64,000 nucleotides of DNA from Hyphomicrobiales bacterium (GTDB taxonomy: Bacteria > Pseudomonadota > Alphaproteobacteria > Rhizobiales > Rhizobiaceae), in the NCBI GenBank assembly GCA_900465685.1, contig UEGR01000011.1, positions 248,001 to 312,000 on the forward strand, given 5' to 3'. Shown here piece after piece: positions 8,431 to 16,301 of this stretch (position 1 is the first letter of the stretch; every line of letters starts with the position of its first letter). The position numbers and the translations under genes are program-made. The notes below the pieces were generated by a model. The model was not told the DNA's origin. It searched no databases and was given only the letters and a program-made list of their open reading frames with translations.

Positions 8431-11400
8431 CTAGAAGTGGAAGTTGAGGCCGAGCTTCACCGTATGCGTATCAAGCGAGTTCGATGCCTTGCGTCCATTC
8501 ACGACACTGGAACTTCCCTGGTGTTCGACAGTCTCGTAGATCGGGCGCTCGCTCGGCTCACAGAACTCTCCACCAAGGATTTCGCAGATGAACGGCTCCG
8601 GCGGCACGATCTCCGTCCCAATCTGTTCCGATGTGGTGTAGTTGCCGCTGGTTCCGGTCCGTCCGTTTTCGAAAGCAAAGTTACGGTTTCCAAACCGGCT
8701 GTAATTGTAGTCGGCCTTCACCGACCAGCGGTCGTTGATCGCATATTCCACACCGCCGCCGATGGTCAGTCCGGCCCGCATCCCCGAAGATTGGTCAACG
8801 GCAAACATGGCCGTGCTTTCCTTGCCCATAATGTCCATCGAATAGCGGTACTGATCGCGTGTCTGCCTCTCATGCAAGAAGGCCACGCCCGCTGTGCCGT
8901 AGACAAGCCAGCGATTGTCGAGCGCATAGCCGAGACGCCCCCGAACCGAGCCTGTCCAGTCGACGTCGTAATGGGTCACGGACTGAATACCCATTGTGTC
9001 ATTGACCGGCTGGAGCCAGTCCTCCTGCATCATGGCGGTCTGCGAACCACGCATCCGCGTCTTGCTTACATCAGCTTCTATACCAAGCACGACACGGTTG
9101 CCGAACTGGTAGTTATAACCGGCCTGCACACCATAGAGCGGCGCAGCGCCGAAGCCGCGATCAGCCGATTCAGATGAAGAGATTGGGTCCACAGTGCCAT
9201 CAAGAGCGGTGGTTGTGCCCCATGTCCGCCCCGATGACATGCCGGTATGAACACCGGCATAGAACCCGGTCCAGTCGATCCCCGGCGCGCCGCCTTGCGA
9301 GCGGGAGAACGGCGACAGTTGCGGCAGTTTTTGATCCCCACCAAATGTGCTCGTCAGACCAGCATAGAAGGTGCGCCCCGGTCCCGGCTGGTTCACCAGA
9401 CCCAGCGGATCGACATAATATTGATCGGTCAGATTTTCGATGCGCGCCGTCGCCGTCAGGCTGTCGGTGACCTTGTACTCGGCGAATACATCCACCAGCG
9501 TATAAGGCTTCCAGCGCGTCTGCGAGATGAACTCGCTTGCGCCGGTTGCGGTCACATCGCCATGGCCGATTGCGCGCGGGCCAATATAGGAAACGCGCCC
9601 GCCAAGCGTCAGCCGGTCGTCGAGCATTTTCTGCGACAATGTGAGATCAACCGAGTATTTCGGCGGAACATGGTTGGTCGCATAGTCACCATAGAGCGAC
9701 TTGTTTCCGCAAGTGTCAGAGGTTCGGCAAAACTCCACGTCGAGATAATAGTTTGCCGAGAGATCTGCGGTGAAACCACCAGCCTCATACCGGCTGGAAA
9801 ACTCAAGACCGGAAAACTGGGCCCGGTCGATATTGTGGATGCGCATGCTTGAATAGCCGAGCGGGCTGCTCCACCATTCACGCGAAATATAGTTCTTGAT
9901 GTCCCAGTTAAAGTAACCGAGCTTCATCATGAGTGTGTCGTCGCTCTGGAACACGTCACTCCGTTTGAGATTTGCACCGATGTCCCAATTGTTACCCCGC
10001 TCTGGAGCAAGATCGGGCTGGATGACGGTGAAGACACCCATGGACTCCACAACGCTCGGGAAACGCAGCGCGTTCGAATAATTCACATAGAGCTGCGCGC
10101 CGTCAAAAGGCTCGACCACAACGCCCGCCGTCGGGCTTACCCCACCCTGCGAACGCTCGCTCGGCTCCGCTTCCACATTGGAACTCTCACCACGGTTATG
10201 CGACCAGTAATGCGAATAGCGCAGACCTGTATTCAACGTCAGCCAGTCCACCGGCTTGTAGGACATTTTGGTGTAGACGGCGGCTTCGTCGCGATAGACG
10301 CTTGGCAGTTGCAACCACCCTTCGAGCAGCTCGGTATATCCGCTCGGCTTGGTATCCTCGTTGAGATAGGAAACGCCATAGGTGAGATCGACCGAACCAT
10401 AGCGGCTCAGATCGAAACTTGACGTATTCGATACATCGCCGCCCCACATGACCGTGTCCGCACCAGTTCTGTAGTCGGACGGAAGACCCACCGATTCCGA
10501 TGTCGGTATCGGCGAACCGCGACGCGGATTGCGCATCTCCAGCTTGGTCAGCCACAGATTGGCCTTCATGTCGATCAGATCGTTGTCGTCCGGGTTCCAG
10601 CGATAGCGTAGCGTGCCCGTATCGAGCTTGGTGCCCGATGTCAGCTCCTGCTGTGTCGGCTGGGTGCGTTCGCTGGTGAAGCGCGAGGCGAGAAGATCGC
10701 CCGCTTCACTGCGAAAACCGTTATAGCCAAGCTGAAGCTCGTGGCCGCCATCAAAACGCAGCGTCGCCTTGGTCAGATAAGATTCGGTCTGGAGCTGTGT
10801 GTTCAACACCTCTTCGCCGGCACGGTAATTCGTCAGACCACCATTCTCGACATAAGACGGCCAGTTTTCACACCAGCTACCCGAACTGTTGCAGATCCTT
10901 CGCGGCCCGACATTGATCGGTTCCGCCGCAGGGCCATGCTTACCTGCATAGTAATTGCCACGCTTGCGATAGGCGTAGCCCGCAAGGAGATCGTAGTTTT
11001 CCTCCTTCATGGCCGCCACGATGCTGCCTGAACCGGCGGTCGGCGTGAGAAGAGACGGCCTGTCCAAGCCATCGCTTGAAGGAACGGCCACGGGGTTGTT
11101 AGCCGGAGAATAGGGCCACTCATAACCGCCCTTCGCGCCGCCATGCGGCGTTGCGGAGTTTCCGGCATATTCTCCCTTCACGCGAAGACCCCAGGTGTCG
11201 CCCGGCTTGACGATATCGTCCGCATTCACTGTGCGAATGGCGACGCTGCCCGCAATACCGCGCGACGTCGCATCCGATCCCTTGCGCACATCGATGCCAC
11301 CGATGAAGTCAGGGTCGATATAGGTTCGGTTGGAAAGGCCCTGATAGCCCTGATAGACAGTGATGCCGTTTTCTGCGCCATCGATGGTGGTGGCAACGCG

Positions 11401-12027
11401 CCCGAAGCCCTGCATGCCGCGAATATTCACATCGACCGCACCCGCGCCGTTGCGGGCTTCGCCCGACATCACACCCGGTGTGCCGCGGAAGATATCAGCG
11501 GGGCTGGACCCCCTGAACCGCTCGATTGTCTCGGCGGAAATATAGTTCGTCGCTGCCGGTGTCACGTAAGGCGCATCTGACGCCGCGACACCGCTGCCGC
11601 TCGTCACCGTGATCGTATCAAGAAGTGTCGTCCCGGCAACATCAAGCGGTGCTTGCCCCGCTGCCGTCTGGCCGGAAAGCGCCACCGTACTGCCGCTTGT
11701 AAAACGATAGGAGATGCCAGACCCGGTGAGAAGCCTCGTCAGCGCCTGTTCTGATGTCATCGTGCCGGAAACACCGGTGGAACGTTTTGCCGAGGCCAGT
11801 TCCGGCAGATAGGTCACCTGCAATCCCGCCTGCTTGCCGAATGCGGCAAGCGCACCGGACAGCGACCCGGCGGGGATGTTGAACGCAGTCTGCCTTGTTG
11901 TCTGGGCTTGCGCGGCGCCACTTGTCGCCAATGACAGTGCGAAAACGCAGGTCGATCCCAGAAGCGCCGTGGTTAGAATACCTATTCCAAACTGCCGCCG
12001 AACACGATTATTGACATCAAGCCCCAT
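8431..12027 (-). CDS. TonB-dependent (heme-type) receptor with STN signalling domain and C-terminal Omp25/31-like barrel
   Basis: A 1198-residue outer-membrane protein. Residues 1-41 are a signal peptide ending GAAQAQ. Residues about 43-118 form an STN signalling domain as in FecA and HasR; a likely TonB box (DTITVTSG) is at 137-144; the plug starts near 155 (NIRGMQGFGRVATTIDG). The 22-strand barrel closes at GRTFYAGLTSTF, ending at Phe895, where normal receptors stop. After a linker of about 20 residues, residues 915-1198 form a second barrel of the Omp25/Omp31 type: WTGFYAGVHTG, a VDWTGSVRGRLGYA strand, and a terminal DTHTVKLGLNFHF. The receptor barrel has RFPS and QPDL segments in the place of the FRAP and NPNL boxes of heme receptors, so heme is a likely ligand. 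Regulation through the FecI/FecR pair upstream is expected. Confidence 0.9.
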   Translation of the reverse strand: MGLDVNNRVRRQFGIGILTTALLGSTCVFALSLATSGAAQAQTTRQTAFNIPAGSLSGALAAFGKQAGLQVTYLPELASAKRSTGVSGTMTSEQALTRLLTGSGISYRFTSGSTVALSGQTAAGQAPLDVAGTTLLDTITVTSGSGVAASDAPYVTPAATNYISAETIERFRGSSPADIFRGTPGVMSGEARNGAGAVDVNIRGMQGFGRVATTIDGAENGITVYQGYQGLSNRTYIDPDFIGGIDVRKGSDATSRGIAGSVAIRTVNADDIVKPGDTWGLRVKGEYAGNSATPHGGAKGGYEWPYSPANNPVAVPSSDGLDRPSLLTPTAGSGSIVAAMKEENYDLLAGYAYRKRGNYYAGKHGPAAEPINVGPRRICNSSGSWCENWPSYVENGGLTNYRAGEEVLNTQLQTESYLTKATLRFDGGHELQLGYNGFRSEAGDLLASRFTSERTQPTQQELTSGTKLDTGTLRYRWNPDDNDLIDMKANLWLTKLEMRNPRRGSPIPTSESVGLPSDYRTGADTVMWGGDVSNTSSFDLSRYGSVDLTYGVSYLNEDTKPSGYTELLEGWLQLPSVYRDEAAVYTKMSYKPVDWLTLNTGLRYSHYWSHNRGESSNVEAEPSERSQGGVSPTAGVVVEPFDGAQLYVNYSNALRFPSVVESMGVFTVIQPDLAPERGNNWDIGANLKRSDVFQSDDTLMMKLGYFNWDIKNYISREWWSSPLGYSSMRIHNIDRAQFSGLEFSSRYEAGGFTADLSANYYLDVEFCRTSDTCGNKSLYGDYATNHVPPKYSVDLTLSQKMLDDRLTLGGRVSYIGPRAIGHGDVTATGASEFISQTRWKPYTLVDVFAEYKVTDSLTATARIENLTDQYYVDPLGLVNQPGPGRTFYAGLTSTFGGDQKLPQLSPFSRSQGGAPGIDWTGFYAGVHTGMSSGRTWGTTTALDGTVDPISSSESADRGFGAAPLYGVQAGYNYQFGNRVVLGIEADVSKTRMRGSQTAMMQEDWLQPVNDTMGIQSVTHYDVDWTGSVRGRLGYALDNRWLVYGTAGVAFLHERQTRDQYRYSMDIMGKESTAMFAVDQSSGMRAGLTIGGGVEYAINDRWSVKADYNYSRFGNRNFAFENGRTGTSGNYTTSEQIGTEIVPPEPFICEILGGEFCEPSERPIYETVEHQGSSSVVNGRKASNSLDTHTVKLGLNFHF

Positions 12028-12160
12028 AGCTCAACCACTCCAATCCGCCATTTATAGAAATGGGCTGTCGTATGGCAGCAGCTAACTTCCGGCCCTGTTA
12101 TCTGAAACGGACGGAGCTGTGTAATTTTCTCCCCCTGCTTCAAAAAAAGAGGAAGAAAAA

Positions 12161-13120
12161 TCAGATCGTGGAAATAATCGTGAGCCAGGGGGATATCTGG
12201 CGGACTTTACCGCCATAGGGCTCGACGACGGCTTCGAGCGCCGATAACGGCTGGTTGAGGTCGAACACACCTGAAATGCGCTCAGCACCAAAACTCGATT
12301 GGGCCAGCACCACGCGACCAGATTTCCAGCGCGCGATACGGGCCACAACCGAGGCAATGCTATCGCGATCCGCCACCAGCAGCCCTTCCCGCCAGGCCGC
12401 GATCTGGCTGACGTCGCGGATGCCGCGCTCGAAGCTGGAACTGCGTGGATCAAAGGACAGCCATTCGCCTGCACCGACCGGTGGTTGTGCGGGTAAGCTT
12501 TCCGCCTGAACCTTCACATCCACAGCGCCATGATCCACAGACACAGCGAGATAGCCTGCATCATTGCTGACATCGAAAGCTGTTCCCAGCGCCGTTGCCA
12601 CCAGATTGCCTGTCTGCACCTGAAATGGGCGCGCCGTATCTGGCGAGACGTCGAAAAAAGCCATGCCAGCCAGCAGCTCGACATTGCGGGCGTGCTCGCC
12701 GAAGCGCGACCGGATGGCGCTGTCCGGTCCGAGTGTCACCTGCGTTCCGTCCTCCAGCGCGACACGCCGCAGTTCAGCGGTAGCCGTCAGATAGTCGGCG
12801 CGCGCCTGCAAGACGAGCTGCGGCCCAAGCATGGAACCCACCCCGATGGCAGCCAGACCGGCTACGCCGCCAAACAGAACCGAACGGCGCGACATTCCTC
12901 GCCCCGGGCCTCCTGCGCTGCGCTGCGCCTGCATGACCTTTCCGGCCATGCCATGAATTTCCATTGCCTCACGCCAGGCCGTCTCATGGTCGGCGCTGCG
13001 TGCGCGCCAGCGCGCAACGAGGTCAAGCGCGACCGGATTACCGGGATCGTCCTGCATGCGGATGACGAGGTCCAGCGCTTCCTCGAACAGCCTTTCGCTT
13101 TTCGACACTTTGTCATCCAT
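12161..13120 (-). CDS. FecR family anti-sigma factor / signal transducer
   Basis: A 319-residue inner-membrane protein from the ATG at 13120, preceded by a GAGG site; a TTG at 13156 is less likely. The N-terminal cytoplasmic part (residues 1-75, with the Trp-containing ARWRARSADHETAWREA region of DUF4880) should hold the sigma factor. A single membrane segment covers about 81-100. The periplasmic FecR domain follows (LEDGTQVTLGPDSAI... to about 205), and the last 80 residues form the secretin/STN-like module that contacts the receptor. It lies between the sigma gene and the receptor, the standard order of a cell-surface signalling unit. Confidence 0.9.
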   Translation of the reverse strand: MDDKVSKSERLFEEALDLVIRMQDDPGNPVALDLVARWRARSADHETAWREAMEIHGMAGKVMQAQRSAGGPGRGMSRRSVLFGGVAGLAAIGVGSMLGPQLVLQARADYLTATAELRRVALEDGTQVTLGPDSAIRSRFGEHARNVELLAGMAFFDVSPDTARPFQVQTGNLVATALGTAFDVSNDAGYLAVSVDHGAVDVKVQAESLPAQPPVGAGEWLSFDPRSSSFERGIRDVSQIAAWREGLLVADRDSIASVVARIARWKSGRVVLAQSSFGAERISGVFDLNQPLSALEAVVEPYGGKVRQISPWLTIISTI

Positions 13121-13231
13121 CAACGAACGGTTCCTCGTGGCGCTGCAACTCCGCAAGCCGGAGCAATCTCTCTATAATTGGTGAAACGGACGAGCGGCGG
13201 AAATTTTCACCCGCAAGCGGCAGAACAGCGA

Positions 13232-13732
13232 TCAAAAGGACGCGTCTTCCTTCAGCCGCTGGCGCAAATGCAGATAGGCACGCTTGATCAGCGTCCATGT
13301 CCGCGACACGGAAAGGCCAAGCTCGGATGCAACCTCAGCAATCGTCTTTTCATCAAGGCGATGCATCTCGAAGGCCCTGCGCGTCTTTTCCGGCAATTCC
13401 AGGAGCGCGCTTTCGATGATCGCGAGACGCTGCCGGTCATAGACCACGGCTTCAGGCGTCGGCGTGGTATCGGCAATCCGCTGCCATTCGTCTTCCGCGA
13501 GATCGGATTGCTGGAACAGCCTTTCGCGCCGGTAGAGGTCGATCGACAGGTTGCGGGCGATCTGATGCAGATAAGCGCGGGGGTTGTTGTCCGCCTGTGG
13601 CGTTGCGGTCAAAACCCGGACGAATGTGTCCTGTGTGAGATCGGCAGCCGTTTCCGCATTATGCCCTCTGCGCCGAAAGAACCGGTTCAGCTCCCGGGCA
13701 TGGTTCTGGAAGAGACGGTGCAAGTTCCACAT
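13232..13732 (-). CDS. ECF RNA polymerase sigma factor, FecI type
   Basis: A 166-residue extracytoplasmic-function sigma factor. Region 2 covers roughly residues 1-70 (AADLTQDTFVRVL, RAYLHQIARNLSIDLYRR) and region 4 about 108-160 (LLELPEKTRRAFEMHRLDEKTIAEVASELGLSVSRTW), with no extra domains, as in iron-signalling sigma factors. It should drive transcription of the receptor gene when the receptor-FecR relay reports ligand. The ATG at 13732 has only a weak ribosome site. A TGA-N9-TCA iron box lies 90 bp upstream, so the sigma gene itself is probably repressed under high iron. Confidence 0.9.
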   Translation of the reverse strand: MWNLHRLFQNHARELNRFFRRRGHNAETAADLTQDTFVRVLTATPQADNNPRAYLHQIARNLSIDLYRRERLFQQSDLAEDEWQRIADTTPTPEAVVYDRQRLAIIESALLELPEKTRRAFEMHRLDEKTIAEVASELGLSVSRTWTLIKRAYLHLRQRLKEDASF

Positions 13733-13821
13733 TGGTCGAAACTTTAATTAACCCGGTCGGATGGGAATGAACAAACTGGCGCGCCGCCACAAGGCAGCGT
13801 GTCTGCCTCTCATCTTATATA

Positions 13822-13836
13822 TGACTATAATAGTCA
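13822..13836. promoter_or_regulatory. Candidate iron-responsive operator (RirA box)
   Basis: TGACTATAATAGTCA is a perfect 7-bp inverted repeat around one central base and fits the TGA-N9-TCA consensus of the rhizobial iron-responsive operator bound by RirA. It lies in an AT-rich stretch 90 bp upstream of the FecI-type sigma gene, the place expected for iron repression of the uptake operon. Binding is inferred, not shown. Confidence 0.6.
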
Positions 13837-14101
13837 AGTTTAATTTGTTGTGATCCCTGTGCTCGTCGAACACGACGCTTCGCAATATTTTCTGATGAAA
13901 TTGAAGCGCCGATCATACCGCTGATGGCTGCGCTTCAAAGAAAAACCGCTCGATTCGGGCCTTTAAAGACATCGAGAGCGATCCTTTCTAGCACAAACGA
14001 GGTTTTATGCGGTCGCGCATAGCTGCCATGTCTTATTGAAGCTTGTCATTGACACCACCGATAAGTATTTGCGCTGCAATTACTGAACATCGGATAATCC
14101 A
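13837..14101. other. Intergenic region with two inverted repeats
   Basis: No convincing gene. Two inverted repeats are visible: TTGAAGCGC at 13901-13909 with its complement at 13930-13938, and CTCGAT at 13949-13954 with ATCGAG at 13971-13976. The role is unknown. Confidence 0.4.
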
Positions 14102-14230
14102 ATGAGCCCGAACACTTATGTGGCCACGGTTGTTGTGGCTTGTGCATTATTCCTGGCTTGGTCCATCGCAGAGCGGTTTCGATACGAAATGGCGAGCACA
14201 CAAATCTCTGCCCAATCAGCAGAGTGGTGA
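14102..14230 (+). CDS. Possible small membrane protein (42 aa)
   Basis: An ATG-TGA frame of 42 codons encodes a hydrophobic N-terminal helix (about residues 5-22, TYVATVVVACALFLAWSIA) followed by a polar, Ser/Gln-rich tail. It lies in an otherwise empty region, so it is not in the shadow of another gene. There is no strong ribosome-binding site (a CGGATAA stretch precedes it), no recognised family, and it ends just before the convergent permease gene. It could be a small membrane protein or chance. Confidence 0.3.
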   Translation: MSPNTYVATVVVACALFLAWSIAERFRYEMASTQISAQSAEW

Positions 14231-14268
14231 GCCTTTTGTTGCGCATTGGCCGATCGGTCGAGATGACG

Positions 14269-16185
14269 CTATTCCGCTGATGGTCGCCGTTTGCCGCCTG
14301 CCGATCCAGAGGCCGGCAGCTTTGAAGGCTCCTGATCCGAAAGACAATTAATCACAACGTCTACAATCTCAGACGACACAAAATCTGCTTGTATTCTACC
14401 TTGAAGCTCCGCGGCTTCCTTGTCACTCTTGGTTGACTCAAGCGACCATATTGCAACGCCAATCAGGGCATCTGGATTAAAGCGCTTCAGCCGTCGGATT
14501 GAAAATCTGCCGCGTGTTGCAGATTCCACATTCAGATAACAGACAACGACCGCCGATGCTGCGGCAATAGCTTCTCTACTCAACTGACTTGGCAACAGTC
14601 CCGCATGACCAATCACGGTGGCCTGCGCACCTTGAACCGACAGCGCCTGTCCCACCATTTCGGCAGTTATATCGTCCAGCGCGTCATGCCCCCCAATGCT
14701 GACGACCACCTTTCCATCACCAGATGGAAGTTCGATCTTGGCCCCTTCTTCCGATACGGTTTCAACGGTGACATCTTCATCATTGTCGAGTTCTTCATTC
14801 GCGATCATGCGAAGATTGGCGACCAACATATTTGCGCTGTTCGTCACATCGTCGAGCTGCTTGTCATTCAGCGCACCGCGCGCTCTGTCCTGCTCTGCTA
14901 TAAGAAGAGCTGGAATTGCAACCGTGCCATAATACTCAACCAGAAACTTCTCTTCGAGTATCTCTTCCGCGTTGTCTGTCGCTTCTATAGGGTCTCCAGC
15001 GAGCAGGCGTTGATAGAGTCTCTCCTCGGGATCAAGAACCGGCTCATCGCCGAACAATATCTCGAAGAACTCAAACTGCGGCACATGCCGACCCAAGACC
15101 ACAAGACAAACCGTCAATGGGGTGGAAAGCACCAACCCCACTGGCCCCCATAACCACGCCCAGAAAATGGCTGATACAATGATTGCCAGTGGTGACAGCC
15201 CCGTTCTGGACCCGTAGAGCCAGGGCTCGATCACATTGTTGCTGATGAGTTCCACAACAATAAAAAGCGCAATCGTGCAGATGAGCAAAGTCCAGCCGGG
15301 TGAAACCGCAAAGGCCAGAAATATTGGCATCACCGCGGCTATCACTGGTCCGATATAGGGCACAAACCTCAAGACAATGGCGAGCATACCCCACAACAGC
15401 GCATTGGGTATACCAAGCAACCACAAGCCTATACCCAATGGAACACCATAAGCGATGTTGACCATAAGCTGCGTCAGCAGATACTGGCCCACACGACTAC
15501 CAGCTTCCTGTAGGGCCTCGGTGGTTCGGTGCAGATCGCCATAGCCGACAAGTCGGATGAACCTGTCACGCAGTTCCTCCCTTTCAAGCAGCATGAACAC
15601 AACGACCACGATGACGAGGCCCGTTGTAGCCAAGGGGCTGACCAGTGGCCCTATGATACTTTCCAGTGTTTCAATGGGGCTTCGACGCGAGAATATCTCG
15701 ACCAGAACCGGCTTTCTTTCCGGCTCCGGATTGATGCCGGGAACGTCCGGCTTATCTTCCGGACTATTGATCTCGGCGCCCACCCTTTCGGCAAACCGGT
15801 TCAGACGGTCGATAATCCCGCCTTCCGTACCTGCCTTCTTCAGGTTCCGTATCTTTTCGATGATATTGTACTGGTAGGTTGCAATATTCTGTCCAACTTC
15901 CGTTACCTGAAAAGCCAGAATCGCGCTGAACACTGCGATGATCAGAAAGCCGCCAGCAACGCTGGTGATGATTGCCACCAGCCTCGGCAGCCCGAACCTT
16001 CGAAGGAAGGCCACAATTGGCGCAAGCATAAAGGTCAGCAGGATCGCAATGGCCAGCGGCAGAAAAACATCTTTGGCGAAATAGAATACAGCAATCACCC
16101 CGGCCATTGCGGCCAGAGTGGGCAATCTGGTTTGCGCTGCGTTCAAAGGCAGATTTCGATTAGGAACCCCACCATAACGGTCCAT
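14269..16185 (-). CDS. AI-2E family permease with long C-terminal cytoplasmic extension
   Basis: A 638-residue protein. The first ~370 residues have the PerM/AI-2E transporter layout: two N-terminal helices (AMAGVIAVFYFAKDVFLPLAI onward), a soluble loop with a poorly conserved insert (EDKPDVPGINPEPERKPV), and a C-terminal group of helices with the family segment PNALLWGMLAIVLRFVPYIG followed by SNNVIEPWLYGSRTGLSPLAI. Members include transporters proposed for autoinducer-2 export and sodium-proton exchange. Beyond the usual end of the family (about residue 375) there are some 260 soluble residues, including an acidic helix-rich part and an alpha/beta-looking end (ATVIGHAGLLPSQLSREAI, LIGVAIWSLE) that resembles a cobalamin- or nucleotide-binding fold; this is unassigned. 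Monocistronic. Confidence 0.85.
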   Translation of the reverse strand: MDRYGGVPNRNLPLNAAQTRLPTLAAMAGVIAVFYFAKDVFLPLAIAILLTFMLAPIVAFLRRFGLPRLVAIITSVAGGFLIIAVFSAILAFQVTEVGQNIATYQYNIIEKIRNLKKAGTEGGIIDRLNRFAERVGAEINSPEDKPDVPGINPEPERKPVLVEIFSRRSPIETLESIIGPLVSPLATTGLVIVVVVFMLLEREELRDRFIRLVGYGDLHRTTEALQEAGSRVGQYLLTQLMVNIAYGVPLGIGLWLLGIPNALLWGMLAIVLRFVPYIGPVIAAVMPIFLAFAVSPGWTLLICTIALFIVVELISNNVIEPWLYGSRTGLSPLAIIVSAIFWAWLWGPVGLVLSTPLTVCLVVLGRHVPQFEFFEILFGDEPVLDPEERLYQRLLAGDPIEATDNAEEILEEKFLVEYYGTVAIPALLIAEQDRARGALNDKQLDDVTNSANMLVANLRMIANEELDNDEDVTVETVSEEGAKIELPSGDGKVVVSIGGHDALDDITAEMVGQALSVQGAQATVIGHAGLLPSQLSREAIAAASAVVVCYLNVESATRGRFSIRRLKRFNPDALIGVAIWSLESTKSDKEAAELQGRIQADFVSSEIVDVVINCLSDQEPSKLPASGSAGGKRRPSAE

Positions 16186-16272
16186 AGTGCATCCGGCTAA
16201 TAATTACTCACCTTATAAATAGCGCTGCGTCACTTTTGTTCCGTCAAATGAAGAACGAGCATGGAGAATAAG

Positions 16273-16299
16273 AAAAAAGCGGCCATTCGGCCGCCTTTT
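16273..16299 (-). terminator. Intrinsic terminator of the autotransporter gene
   Basis: GCGGCC and GGCCGC flank a four-base loop; on the minus strand the stem is followed by six T. It begins directly after the stop codon of the minus-strand autotransporter gene. Confidence 0.85.
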
Positions 16300-16301
16300 G
16301 A

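Noticed and set aside
7010-13732. A hemophore (HasA) gene in the iron operon
   Set aside because: No HasA-like frame with its typical motifs is present around the receptor.
14118-14351. 77-codon frame ending inside the AI-2E permease gene
   Set aside because: Overlaps the conserved end of a real gene; composition not protein-like.
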